Source: Lithospermum erythrorhizon
Lineage: Eukaryota; Streptophyta; Magnoliopsida; Boraginales; Boraginaceae
Direction: 5' to 3'
Assembly (NCBI GenBank): GCA_019722365.1
Contig: JADFUC010000402.1
Span: forward strand, 163,111-227,110
DNA: 64,000 nt
This document shows, piece by piece, positions 34,076 through 48,100 of the stretch; within the stretch, counting starts at the first letter, position 1; each line of letters opens with the position of its first letter. The position numbers and the translations under genes are program-made. Under the pieces are notes generated by a model, which saw only the letters and a list, made by a program, of their open reading frames with translations, was not told the origin of the DNA and ran no database searches.

Positions 34076-37000
34076 TGGGTATGAAAAAAAAAAAAAAATT
34101 TTTAAATTTTTCGATTCGGTGGGACAGGAATGATATAATTTTTTTTTTTCGGTGATAATATTATTTTGTAAAACTTTTGGGCAATTTCATTTATAATTTA
34201 GTAATTGATTCTTGTGGAAGAATTTTATGCTTTGAAATCGGGTTCGTGAAGGATTTAGAAATGCGATAGCGGAGAATTAACTTCGAAACGAGCCGAGGTT
34301 CGAGTTTTTTTTTAAATATCACATTAAATACATTATCCTTGTCATCATCGTCATCACAGCACATGCTTGTCTTGGTTGTCTTTCCATTTCCCAGCAGATT
34401 TGTTTTTTAGTTCTACCTGTGATTGTGCTCAATGCAAAAACCGTTTGTAGAATATTGTTAAATTCGTCGTTCTCTTGAGTTAGATGCAAAGGAGATTTCA
34501 AAGTCTTTAGGATATTTCTTGGGTTTTTGAGATAGTTAGTTGACTTTTAGTTGACTTTTTACATAATTGATTTTATGATAAATGTTAGTTGGTTATGGGT
34601 TACGTGGCGTGCTTGGGTGAGAATTAAATGATTTAGAGATCGTTTGAGGGCGTTATGGTTGGCTTTTAGGTTTTTCGGTTGACTTTTTATATGGATATTT
34701 TTTATAAGACTTTAAATGTGTAGGAGGTTATATTGGGACCTTGTTATAGTTTGTTATGATGTTAAATTGGTGATTTAAAATTGATTAAAAAGGGTGTTAT
34801 GTTGAAAAAGTGTAAATTCGGGTTGGTTATAATTGATATTTCGGAGTATGGGTGTTAATTATGGACTTGATGATTAATTAGAATGACTTATAGAGTTGAT
34901 TTGTAATGAGAAAGTGATAAGATGCTGAATTTAGCGAGAATCGATTGGGTTGTGTCGATGGGATTATAATTGATAGTTTATCCGTCGAGTTATACCGTTT
35001 AGAAATAGTCCTAGGGTAGTTATGTATCCTCACAGAGCGCCGGTATAGTAATAGGTTTGATAAAGTACTTTACGGGTATTTTGTTAGGCGTTGATCGTGG
35101 AAAAGAGCCGGTTACCTTGATTGTCTTTCGCGAAGGTTTTGCGGTAGCTAACTGAGGAGGTGAATCTTATCTCGCGTGTATTACACTTATGTACTTATAG
35201 CAAATGGTGTTCATCCTTGTAATATAATTATGTGTAAAAGGGTGTCAGTGCTTTGTAATATAATTATGTGTGAATGGTGTACATGTACTTGTGATATGAT
35301 TACGGGAGAATGGTATACGTGTAATGGTTGTACGATTATGTGGCCCTGTATGATTATGTGACTACGATACGCGGCGTTGAAGAAATTTGGTTTGAGGTAA
35401 GTGATGGCACGAACTCCCGGCTTATATTTTTACGTATTATGTGGCCTTGGCTTGTGAGTGATATGTGTGGCCTTGGCGGCCTTTGTGGTATTTATGTGAA
35501 ACTTGTCGTGGTGGTATTTATGTGGCAATAAACTGGCCAGTATTATGTGGCTTTGTCGTGACATATTTATATTAGCCTTCTACGGCGGTTGTGATTGATT
35601 TACGATTGTGTGATGTATTAAATTGTATCTTTCTTGTGTTGGGAAGTAAAGTAGTTGGTTATTGAGAGGTGTTCGATGGAGTTATGTGATTTTGAGGTGA
35701 CTTGAGTATTAGGATATGACCACATAGTTGGGACTCACGAGAGTTAGGTGACTCTCCCGGCTGCAGGATATGTGGCCTTATTGGCCACTCTTCTGGTATA
35801 GGCGTGCGGTAGCATGATTCTCTTTGATAAAGCTTTGCTTGTATTGCATTGTCGAGGTGGCCTATACTACGGTATAGCGTGCTTGATTTTGGCCTATACT
35901 ACGGTATATTAATGCGTTGTCGGGAATTGGCCACATACTACGGTATAGCGTGCGGTATGATTCTGCTTTGATCGACAGCGTGTGCATTGTCGAGGTGGCC
36001 ACATCACTACGGTACATGGCGTGCGGTGTGCACCCCATACTTTGTATAAGTCGTGGTACTTATACTTTGTGTATAAGTCTTGATTGTGCACTTATACTTT
36101 TGTGTATAAGTGCGGTTTTGACGCTCCTCTTGCTGGTGAGTGCGAGGTGATTGTTGATTTGTCCATTCCACCAACGGGTAGGCGGATTGAGTATATGCTG
36201 CATTAGAGGATGAGTATCTTGGGGTAAGGGATATGAGATAGGAGGTTTGATGGTAGTTTTAGTCGTTGTTAGTCTCTGTGATTTCGTTTGAGGTGGGTGT
36301 GTGCTTATGGAACCTACATTATATATTCATGTGTTATGTACGAAACTTCATGTGGAATGTGTTGTATGGCTTTTGTCAGATAATCCACAATATAAATGTA
36401 TTTTATTCATATTTTGAGCTCACGATGACTATTCCTGATCTTGTTGTTGTGCTAGCAACGGTACTTTGATGGTTATCTTCATTTTTAGCGTCGGCATACA
36501 GCCGACACAACTATTTTTATTCAGGGGATCACAGTATTTACTTTCGGAGTTGAGCCTTCATTCTTGTCTTTTTTGTTAGATATGTTATATATATCTTAAA
36601 TTGGTATGGATGAGATACCCTTGGAATGAGAACATTGGGAGGCGAGGGAAATTATAAGCCCCGAAGTCTGTCTTGTCTATGCGATGATGTTGATGATATT
36701 TTATATATATGGTGGAAAATGGATTCAAATGTGCTAGAATATAGAAATCAGTCACAACATGAGCTATGCCGTAGGAGGTAAAATAAGTTAGTATCTTAAA
36801 TGGAAAATGCAGGAAGATAAATGCATGCTTAGGTTATACGGATTGAGATATAATGCTTCGGTCATGTTAAGAAATGCATATATTTGGAAGTGTACGAGGA
36901 ACATTAGTTGTCATAGGAGGTATGATTGTAAAATGGGGAATTGTACTTTAAAAGTGAACTAAAGATAAGTGATTGAGTTGTATACTGGCATGAGTTATGA

Positions 37001-37724
37001 GAGGTTAAGATATATGTTGGTGTGTGTGTTTGAGGTGTATATATTATATTGGGAATTAGCTATACTTGAAAGAGATATGAGATAGAAATACCTCTTGTAA
37101 TTAAGGTCTAACTGTAGTAAGTTATTGGCGTGAAATTAGCAATGGGAGTTATTGGTGTTAGTTAAACCCGATAAGAAAGTTTTATTTTGTGGCGAGTAAC
37201 ACTTTATAAAATAATACTCTTAGGATATATGATCTCTAAATAGGTGAGAAATCTAAATTTTTCTTATTCGTGCGATCGGGTAGGTTAAGTCTGATATTTA
37301 TTTATTTTCCTTTCTAGAAAGCTTTTTAGGCGACTCCACTATTCTTTATGAGGCGAGGCGTTTAAATGCACAGGTTGATGCTTGGAATGACCCGATATCG
37401 TTAGTAGAAATGGCTGCGTCTGCGAAGATAGCGATAGTGGCTTGAAGACCTCAGCAGTCGTACTTTTTTTATCTTGCTTGAAGAGACTGCATTTGTATAT
37501 AATAATTATTATTGACTCGCGTTGTATAACAAATTGTTTGATATGTATTGTATTATGATTTTGATATTTGTTGCTTCTTATTAGTTAAGTTCGCTTTAGA
37601 TGGGCCGAGTTATATTGTTTTTGACTGATGTAAAAGGAAGTCATTTTTATTAGTTGGTGGCTACGATTATCTGAGGGTTGGTGACGGTCCTGACTTTCGA
37701 GGGAACTTCCCGCTGGGAAGTGCA
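34076..37724 (+). repeat. LARD-like LTR 1
   Basis: Starts TGTAATAACTTGGG and a poly-A run. Its 3' end is decayed (GGGAAGTGCA where LTR 2 has GGGTCGTTACA). Contains a hairpin cluster at 35870-36112. Confidence 0.8.
35870..36112 (+). repeat. Cluster of short inverted repeats (hairpins) in LTR 1
   Basis: CTATAC-TACG-GTATAG at 35872-35887 (6-bp stem), a near copy at 35904-35919, CATAC-TACG-GTATAG near 35934, CTTATAC-TTTGT-GTATAAG at 36059-36077 and CTTATAC-TTTTGT-GTATAAG at 36091-36110 (7-bp stems). Spacers contain GCGTGCGGTATGATTCT and GTGTGCATTGTCGAGGTGG. Confidence 0.85.
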
Positions 37725-39655
37725 TTTGAGTATGGAGCTGGGTTTATGTTTTTCTTGGTGTGCTTTGTGTGGTTATGTGCAGGATCGGGGTTATAAGTGT
37801 GTTGTGTGTGAGTCGTTTTCTGGTTTGAGTTCATTTCTTTTTCGAATCAGTTGGCATGGGGGCGCGAAGATTTCGTTGACTCGCGTCACGAGGGTGCTAC
37901 GAGGCCCTAACTGCGTTACGTGTTTTGTGGTGTTATTTGATTAAGATGTGTTATATTAGGAGATAGGTGAAATGAATTGGGTAATATGGCGTACGTCGAG
38001 TTATGTATTTGTTGAGATGGGTAGGCGTATATGGAGATCGATGCGATGAGTAGATGTTTATGAGGATTATATTGGAGCCGATACATGTAATGGTTTAGAA
38101 TATGAGGTAAGGTATCGGAATATTATGAGATATTTGGGTGATCTATATATTTTGGGGAATGTCTTAATAGTTGATGTGGTAGTGCAGTCTTGTGAGATTT
38201 TATAGGCGGAAATTAATTAAGGATAAGTTGTGATAATTAATGTACGATATATTCAAGGTGGAGTCGTAAAGAATATCAATGGGTTATAAGTAAGGTTACT
38301 GGTTAACTAAGATCTGTGATTTTAAGAAAATGTGAAACGTGGGTTTGATCAGAAGTGATAAGTAAATCGAGGCTGAATAAGAAAAGAGTTTTGAGTTCAT
38401 CTGTTAATAATGGTTAAATAAGAGTTGGTGGTTGAGTAGAGTATCTTTTGTGATAGTAATCATTATTCTTGAGGATGTAAACTACAGAGTTGAAACCTTT
38501 GGAGATGGAATACGGATGAATATGTTTGAGGATTTAAGGAAGAGGCCAAGAATTATCTTAGGGAAATATTGAGAGGAATTAAATTTGAAGTTGTTGATAA
38601 GTTGGTGCAATTGTGTGAACTTAAGGGTATTAAAAGGTTAGTTGAGGAGGATGCAGTGACGTGTAGTCATGGGATTATTGAATGGTGTAAGAGGAGTTGA
38701 TCTTTAAAATAATTAAGAATTTCTCTTGATGCTTAGGTTTATCGTTCGGTTGTTATCTTATTTATGTTTGAGTGAAGTATATGGTAATTGATTGTGACTG
38801 TGTATCTGCGTTATAAACTTATCCGTGGCTTTAATAGTGAAATTGTGTAATGTTGACTTGAACGGTGGTTGTGTTTGAGGCATTATGGGCTATTTAGTTT
38901 TTGTAGTATTCATGTTTGAATATGTATATGTTTGGGTGTGTTCAATTTGAATATATTTGTGTTATGGGCCGTATCATTGATCTATATTTTTTCACGAGAA
39001 TAGTTCTATATAGAGAATTGTTGTATCGTGTGTATTTGGATGCTACGTTGAGATTGTTGTGTATGATTGATATTATATGTGTGATTTGTGAATTTTTTGA
39101 TTTGAGGATATTAGCAGAGATGATGTGCAGAATTGTTCGAAGAGGGTGGCCTGGGAAAAGGATGAATTGTTATATGATGGTTTTTGTAGAGATTATTTTT
39201 ATAGTAGTTGTAGTATGAGCGTGGTGTGGTGAAATTTCTTTGTTTACTAGGTAGATTATGTGATGATATGGAGTAGTATGGTGACACAAATTAGCGAGTG
39301 GGCAGTATGTCGGTATTGGCGATATGAATTTTAATTTTTGAGTGGTATTTTGGAGACGGTGAGGATGTTTATAATATTAAGATTGATAATGATAATAACA
39401 AGCGGAAGCGATAAGATGATAAGCTTGAATAGGGAAGTGGCCGGTTGAATGTGTTATGGTGTAAGAAATTATTTGCCTTAAGTTAATTGACATAAGATAT
39501 TATGGGAATGCAACGAGATACTATATTGGGAAATTTGAGTAGGTGACAAAGATTGTCACGATGTTAGTTGATAGGCGTGTCGAAGGTGCGTTGAGTTTAT
39601 CGACGATTGGGTTACAGGTAAATTTCGAGGCGAAATTTTATAAGGTGGAGTAGAT
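37725..39655 (+). other. Internal domain 1, non-coding
   Basis: 1.93 kb, collinear with 43168-45146. Begins with a decayed PBS (GAGTATGGAGCTG) and ends in TTTCGAGGCGAAATTTTATAAG before LTR 2. The longest open frame is about 100 codons, rich in Tyr and Ile and without family similarity. Confidence 0.75.
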
Positions 39656-42600
39656 TGTAATAACTTAGATTCTGAAAAAAAAAAAATTTTAAATTTTCGG
39701 TCGTGGGACAGGAACTAGTATAATTTTTTTTTCGATGATAATATTATTTCGTAAAACTTTTGAGCGAATTTCATTTATAATTTAGTAATTTGCCATGGAA
39801 AATTTTATCTTTGAAATCGGGTTAGGTAGGAGGTTTTAAAGAATGCGATAGCGGAGAGAATTACCTTTGGCAAAGGCAAGGGACTGATTTTTTAAAATAT
39901 CTATTCATACATGTCCATCAGCATCGTCATCATCATCCAGCGGCTTCATCTTAACCACGTCTTGGCGAAATGCTCCCTCGTTTTCTCCCTTGAACATTTT
40001 TTTGCATTTCTCTTGATTGTCGGCTGAGCTTCGAAACCGTTTGTGGCCAGAATATTGTTCTCTTCATCATTCTCTTCGAGTTAAGGTAAGAAATTTCAAG
40101 TCTTTCGAGATATTTCTTGGGTTTTGAGATAGTTGACTTTTAGTTGACTTTTACATAATTGAATTTTATGATAAATCTTAGTTGGTTATGGGTTCTGTGA
40201 CGTATATAAGTGATGAATTCGTGATTTAGAGATCGTTTGAGGACGTTATGGTCGAGTTGACTTTTAGGTTTTCGGTTGACTTTTTATGTGGATATTTTTA
40301 TAAGACTTTAAATGTGTAGGAGGTTATATTGGGACCTTATTATAGTTGTTATGATGTTAAATTGGTGATTTAAAATTGATTAAAGGGGGATTATGTTGAA
40401 AAAAGTGTAAATTAAGATTGAGTTATAATTGATATTTCGGATATAGATTATTAATTATGGACTTGATTAATTAGAATGACTATAAGTTGATTTGTAATGA
40501 GAAAGTGATAAGATGGAATTTAGCGAGAATGGAATGAGTTGTGTCAGATGGGATTATAATTCGATAGTTTATCAGATCGAGTTATACCGTTTAGAAATAG
40601 TCCTAGAATTGGTTATGTATCTACAGAAACGCCGGTATAAGTAATAGGTTTTGATCATACTTTTGCAGGTATTTTTGTTAGGCGTTGATCGTGGAAAGGC
40701 GATTGTCTTTAGCGAGTTTTGCGGTATATGAGTGAGTACTTATCTCGGCGTGTGACCGCATGGCCTTAACTTTAAATGAATTTTATCCGCTGTAATATAA
40801 TTATGTGTAAAGGGTAATGAGTCTTTGTAATATAATTATGTGTGAATGGTGTATATGTCCTTGTGATATGATTAAGGGAATGGTATACATGCTTAATGGT
40901 TTATGCGATTATGTGTGAGCCTAATATGATTATGTGACTGATACTGCGGCGTTGAAGAGGCTGGTTTGAGGTAAGTGATGGCTGAACTCCCAAACATATT
41001 TACACGTATTATTGTGGCCTTGGCCTTGTGGTATTATTGTCTTGTGTGGTATTTATGTGGCACTTACATGCATTTGGTGGTATTTATGTGGCGCTTGTCG
41101 GCACTTATTAGTCAGTAGCATATTGGCTTTGTCGGCACTTGTGGTATTTATGTGGCCTTTCACGGCGGTTGTGATTGATTCACGATTGTGTGTGATATGT
41201 ATTAGTATGCTTTTCTTGTGTTGGAAGTAAAGTAGTTGGTTGTGAGAGGTGTTCGATGGGTTATGTATGATTTTGAGGAGGCTTGAGTATTAGGATATGA
41301 CCACATAGTTGGGGCTACTAGGGATTAGGTGACTCTCATTCACTTGCAGGATATGTGTTATTGGCCTATACTACGGTATAGCGTCGCGGTATAGATTCTC
41401 TTTGATCGCTTTCTTGTGTCGTTGTCAAGTGGCCTCTTACAGTATAAAGCGTCTTGGGATTTTGGCCACTATACTACGGTATAGCGTGTGGTATGATTCT
41501 CTTTGATCGACTTTTTCTTTGTGTGTAATAAAATTGTTTATCTACGGTTTTGGCCTTATCTTTAACGGTATAAGTGCGAGGTGATTGTTGATTTGTCCAT
41601 TCCTGAGGTAGGCAGTTAATTATATCTTAATTAGAGGATGGTATCTTGGTGGGGATATGAGGAGATAGGAGGTTTGATGACTAGAGTTTTAGTCGTTGTT
41701 AGTCTCTGTGATTTCGTTTGAATTTGATTGTGTGTAACTTTATCGGAACCACTACATTATATATTAAATTGTGTTATATGCAGGAAAACTTCATGGAATT
41801 ATGTTGTATGACTTTATCGATAATCACGTATACATGTATTTTATTATTATTTGACTACGATGACTATTCGCGATGTTGTTGTTGTCTTAGCAGCTTGATA
41901 CTTTAAATGATTTGCCTACTTCATTTTTAAGCGTCGACCTTGTCGTGACTATTTTTTGTCGGGATACGGTATTTACTTTAGGTTGTAGCCTTCCGGCATT
42001 CTTGTCTTTTTGTTAGATATATTATATATATATCTTAGAAGTAAAATTAATAAGGTAAGAGATACCCTTGGAATGAGAACATTAGGAAGCCGAAATTATA
42101 AGCGAAATCTGTCTTTAATCATCGATGATGTTGATGATATTTTATATATATGGTGGAAAATGGATTCAAATAATGGCTAGAATATATAAGAAATGCTTAA
42201 ATCTAACCACGACCTAATACCATGGAGTAAATAAGTTAAAGTATACTAAATGGAAAATGCAGGAAGATAAATGCATGCTTAGGTTATACGGATTCGAATG
42301 TATTATTACTCGGTCGTATTAAGAAATGCATATATTTGGAAGATGTACGAGGAACATTAGTTGTCATGGGAGGAATATGATTGTAAAATGGGGAGTAGTA
42401 CTTTAAAATGTGAACTAAAGATAAGTGATTGAGTTGTATACTTGTGAGTTATGAGAGGTTAAGATATATGTTTAAGTTATTGTGTGTTTGAGGTGTACAT
42501 ATTATATTTGGAATTAGCTATACTTGAAGATAACGAGATAGAGAAATACCTGCGCAATTAAGGTCTGTGAGTAAGTTATTGACGTAGTGTGGGTTATTGG

Positions 42601-43167
42601 TGTTAGTTAGAAAGCGATAAGGAGAAGTTTTATTTTGTGGCGAGTAACTGTAAAATAATACTTTCTTAAGGATATATAGTCTCTAAAATAGGTGAGAAAT
42701 CTAAATTTTCTTATTAGATGCGTCAGGATAAGGTTAAATTAAATTGCTATTTATTTTCACTCGGCTTGCAGGCGACTCCTATTTCTTTATAGGCGGGCAT
42801 TTCATTACTGGGATTTATTCTTGAATGACCGATGTCGTTGGCCGGTAGGCTGCGTACCAGCGAAGATGGCGATAGTGGCTTGAAGACACCAGCGATTAAA
42901 TACTTTTTATCTTAGCGAAGTTTTACATTTGTATATAATAATTGTATTTGACTCGCGTTGTATAACAATTGTTTGATGTGTATTATATTATGATTTCCCC
43001 CGATGTTGTTGTCTTTTATTGGTTGATTTAAGATAAGATGAGTTATATTTATTTTATTTATGATGTAGAAGAAGTCATTTTATTGTTATCCATCGTTGGT
43101 GACTCTGGTTATACAGGATGATGACGGTCCCAACCTCGGGGGGACCCACCTGGGGCGGGTCGTTACA
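39656..43167 (+). repeat. LARD-like LTR 2
   Basis: 3512 bp, TGTAATAACTT to GGTCGTTACA, the best preserved 3' end of the three. Perfect hairpins CTATAC-TACG-GTATAG at 41366-41381 and 41469-41484. Confidence 0.85.
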
Positions 43168-45146
43168 ATTTTGGTATCAGAGCCTAGGTTTATGTTTTTC
43201 TTGTGGTTATGTTAGGATCGCGGGGTTATAAGTGTGTTGTGGTATTTCGGTTTTGAGTTAGATTTTAACTTTTCGAATCAGATTTTTGTGAGGAGCGCCA
43301 CTTCAGAAGATTCGTTCAGCTTCGCGTCTGAGGGAGTGCTACGAGACTCTTTTTGCATTACGTGTTTTGTGGTGTTATTTGATTAAGATGTGTTATATTA
43401 GGAGATAGGTGAAATGAATTGGAGTAATATAGCGTCACGTCGAGTTATGTATTTATTTGTTGAGATGGGTAGGTATATGGAATCGGTCGGAGTAGTAGAT
43501 GTTTATGAGGTTATATTGGAGCGATACCATGTAATGGGTTAGAATATGATCTTTGGAGTATCGGAAATATTATGAGATATTTGGGTGATACATATTTTGG
43601 GAAATGTCTTAATAGATTGATGTGGTGATGCAGTGCTAATGAGATTTTATGGCGGGAAATTAATTAAGGATAAGGGTGATAATTGTCTCTGATATACTCG
43701 AGGTGGAGTTGTAAGGAATATCGATGGGTTATAAAATAAGGTTCTTGGTTAAGTCTGTGATTATAAGGAAGTGTGAAATGTGGGTTTGATCGGAAATGAT
43801 AAATAAGTCGAGTGAATACAAATCGAGGGAAGTGAATAAGAAAAGAGTTTGAGTTATGCGGTAATAATGTTTAAGTAAGGATTCGGTGTTTGAGTAAGTG
43901 CATCTTTTGTGATAGTAATGATCATTCTTGAGGATGTAAACTACAGGTTGAAGCACTTTGGAGATGGAATACGGATGATGAATATGTTTGAGGATTTAAG
44001 GAGGGCCGAGATTATACCGGGAAATATTGAGAGGAGTCGGCTGAGGTAAATTTGAAGTTGTTGATAAGTTGGGGCAATTGTGTGAATTTAAAGGGTAATA
44101 AAGGTTAGTTGAGGAGGATTACGGTGACGTGTAATCGTGGGATTAGAAATTGATAGTGGTGTAAGATGTTGATCTTTAAAATAATTAAGAATTTTTCTTG
44201 TATACTTGGAGTAATTGGGGATTTATCATTCGGTTGTTACCTCATCTATGTTTGAGTGACGTATATGGTAATTGATTGTGACTGTGTATCTGTAATAATA
44301 AACTTATACGTGGCTTAATAATTGAAAATTGTGAAATGTTGACTTGAACGGTGGTTGTGTGTTTGAGGTATTGGGGGCTATTATTTATTTTTGTGGTATT
44401 CATGTTTGAATATGTGTATGATTGGGTGTGTTCAATTTGAATATATTTGTGTTATGGGCGTATACGTGAATATATTTTTACGAGGAATAGTTCACATATG
44501 AAATTGTTGTATCGTGTGTATTTGGATGCTCGTTGAATTGTTGTGTGTATGGTTGATATTATATGTGTGATTTGTGAATTGTTTGATTTGAGGATATTGA
44601 GATGATGTGGGGTGTTCGAAGGGTGAGCCTGCCGGGAAAAGGATGAATTGTTATATATGATGTTATTGTGGTTTATTTTTGTAAGTTATTTTATAGTGGT
44701 TGTAGTATGAACGTGGTGTGGTGAAATTTTGTTGTTTACTCGTTTGATTATGTGATATGGAGTATTATGGTGACACAAATTATGAGTGGACAGTATCGGT
44801 ATTGGCGATATGAATTTTAAATTTTGAGTGGTATTTTGGAGGTAATTGAGGATGTTTATAATACTAAGATTGATAATGGCTAATAACAATGAGGCTTGAT
44901 AAGATGATAAGCTTGAATAGGAAAATTGGCCGGTTGAATGTGTTATGGTGTAAGAGAGTCGGCTGTAAGTTAATTGACATAAGATATTGTAAATTTCACA
45001 ACGGAGGAGATACTATATTGGGGAAATTTGAGTAGGTGACAAGGTGTCACGATGTTAGTTGATAAGGCGTGTCGAAGGTGGATTGAGTTTATCGGCAGTT
45101 GGGTTCGAGTAAATTTCGAGGACGAAATTTTATAAGGTGGGTAGAT
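43168..45146 (+). other. Internal domain 2, non-coding
   Basis: 1.98 kb, collinear with internal domain 1. Ends TTTCGAGGACGAAATTTTAT then AAGGTGGGTAGAT, the PPT region found before LTRs of plant chromoviruses. No coding potential was found. Confidence 0.8.
43172..43184 (+). other. Primer binding site, initiator-Met tRNA
   Basis: TGGTATCAGAGCC, 4 bp after LTR 2, a perfect match to the common plant PBS. Confidence 0.9.
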
Positions 45147-48100
45147 TGTAATAACCCGTTACGAAAAAAAAAAAAAAATTTTAAATTTTTCGGTCGGCGG
45201 TGGGACCCGGGAATAGTATAATTTTTTTTTCGATGATAATATTATTTCGTAAAACTTTTTAGCCGAATTTCATTTATAATTTAGTAGTGTTTGCCATGGA
45301 AGAATTTTATCTTTGAAATCGGGTTCGTGGAGATTTAAGTACGATAAGCGGAGAATTAACCGAAACCGAACGGGACTCGAGTTTTTTTTTAAAATATTTG
45401 ATAAATACAATAATATAGCATTAAATCATCTAATAAATCATGACTTCATCTTAACTTGTCTTGGCGAAATAACACTCGTTTTCCCCACTTGAACATTTTT
45501 TCAGTTCTGCTTGATTGTCTCAGAGCTAGCGTTTGTGTAGAATATTGTTACATTCGTCGTTCTCTTGAGAGTTAAGGTAAGAATTTCAAGTCTTTTAGAG
45601 ATATTTCTTGGGTTTTAGATAGTTGACTTTTAGTTGACTTTTACATAATTGAGTTTTATGATAAATCTTGGTTGGTTATGGGTTGTGGCGTCTTGGTGAG
45701 GGGTCGTGATTTAGCGATCGTTTGAGGACGTTATGGTCGAGTTGACTTTTGGGGTTTTAGTTGACTTTTTATATGGATGTTGTTATGAGACTCTAAATGT
45801 GTAGGAGGTTATATTGGGACCTAATTCCAGTTGTTATGATGTTAAATTGGTGATTTAAAATTGATTAAAAGGTGTTATGTTGAAGAAGTGTAAATTCAGG
45901 GTTGAGTTATAATTGATATTTCGAATTATAAGATTTGGTAATTATGGACTTGATGATTAATTAGAATGACTTATAAGTTAGGTGATTTGTAATGAAAGTG
46001 ATAAGATGGAATTTAGCGGGGAGGAATTGGGTTGTGTCGGAGTGGAGTTATAGTCGATAGTTTATCGGAGTGAGTTATACCGTTTAAGAAATAGTCCCCT
46101 AAAATTGATTTATGTATCTGCAAGCCTTAGGTATAGTAATAGGTTTTGATAAATACTTTTAAGGTATTTTGTTTAGGCGTTGTCGTGGAAAAGAGGCGAT
46201 TACATGATTGTCTTTCGAAGGTTTTGCGGTAGCTAGCGGTGAGAGTACTTATCTCGGCGTGTATTACACATGTATACTTTTAAATGGTGCATGCACATCA
46301 CTTTTGTAATACTTAATTGTGTAAAAGGGTATGCAGTCTTTGTAATATAATTATGTGTGAATGGTGTATATGTCGCATGGAAGCCTTGATTCTGAGAGGA
46401 ATGAGGCCATACATGTAATGGTTACATGCGATTATGTGTGAAACCCCTAATGATTATGTGACTACATTACGGCGTTGAAGTTTGAGAGTAAGTATTTTGA
46501 TACTTATATTTACGCATTATGTGGCCTTGGCTGTGGTATTGTGTGGCCTTGGCCAGCTACTTGATATTTATGTAACTTTTGTCGGCATTGGTATTATGGC
46601 CTTGTCGGCCTTTTGTGGCTATGTGTTTAGCCGGCTTTTTGGCAAAGTATTTATGTGACGCTGCGGTTGTGATTGATTCTGATTGTGTGATGTATTAGTA
46701 TCTTTGCTATTGTTAGGTAAAAGTAGTTGGTTATTGAGAGGTGTTCACGATGGGTGTAGCCCTTGATTTTTGAGGTGACGAGTGACAGGATATGACCACA
46801 TAGTTGGGACTCTTGAGGGATTGGTAGCTACTTTTGCACCCGAGGACCCTTGTGTGGCCACATACTGCGGTATAGCGTGCGGTATGATTCTCTTTTGATA
46901 AGCTTTCTTTGTGTGCATTATAAAGTGGCCTATCTTACGGTACTACTTGTCTTACAGCGCAATTCTCTTGTCCAGCTTTCTTTGTGTGCATTATCGAGTA
47001 GCCTATCACTACCCAGTATAGCGTCTTGGTATGAAATTCTCTTTTGTCCTTTTTCTTGTGTGCATTGTCAAAGGTAGCCAGCCTATACTAAGTATAGCGT
47101 GCGGTATGCACCTACTTTGGCCCAATATAAATGCGGTATTACTTACTGCTGTGTATAAAGTGCGGTGTGCGCATACTTTGTGTATAGAAATGCTGATTTT
47201 GGCCTATCTTTGCGGTATTTTTAAGTCTTAGTGATTATTGATTTGTCCGTTCTAGCGGTGGAAGCGGATTGGTATATCTTGGCATTAGAGGGATGGTATC
47301 TTGGTGGGGATATGAGAGATAGGAGGTTTGATGACTAGAGTTTTCGTTGTTGGTCTCTGTGATTTCGTTTGGGTGATTGTGTGTATCGAGACCTACATTA
47401 TATATTAAATGTGTTATGTCTGAAACTTCCTGTGGAATTATGTTGTATGACTTTATCCAGATAATCACGTATATATGTATTTATTCATATTTGACTACGA
47501 TGTCTATTCACAATCTTGTTGTTGTGCTAGCAACTTGATGCTTTGATAAGTTATACTTACATTTTTGGCGTCGACTTGTCGGCAACTATTTTGTATTCAG
47601 GATACGGTATTTACTTTCAATTGTAGCCTTGCCGGCATTATTGTCTTTTTGTAGATATGTTATATATATCTTAGTATTTAATGGATGAGAATACCCTTGG
47701 AATAAGAAACATTAGGAAGCGAAGTATAAGCGAAAGTAAACTGCTAATCATCGATGATGTTGATGACATTGTATATGTCTGGTGGAAAATGGATTGAAAT
47801 GTGCTAGAATATAAGGAAATCTTGATCCCAACAGCGACCCTAATACCGTAGGAGGTAAATAAGTTCCGTATATACTAAATGGAAAATACAGGAAGATAGG
47901 CATCTGTACTTAGAGTTATGCGGATTCGAATATATTCTTCGATCATATTAAGAAATGCATATATTTGGAAGGTCTTAAAGGAACATTGAATTTGTCATAG
48001 GAGGAATATGATTGTAAATGGGGAGTAGTACTTTAAAGTGAACTAAAGATAAGTGATTGAGTTGTATACGCGTAATGAGTTATGAGAGGTTAAGATATAT

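Noticed and set aside
35860..36115. CRISPR array, because of regular short palindromes
   Set aside because: Plant nuclear context, no constant repeat/unique spacer pattern, and the same block recurs in every LTR copy.
38916..39218. 100-codon Tyr/Ile-rich frame in LARD internal domain 1
   Set aside because: Not preserved in internal domain 2 and no similarity; frame is chance in low-C sequence.
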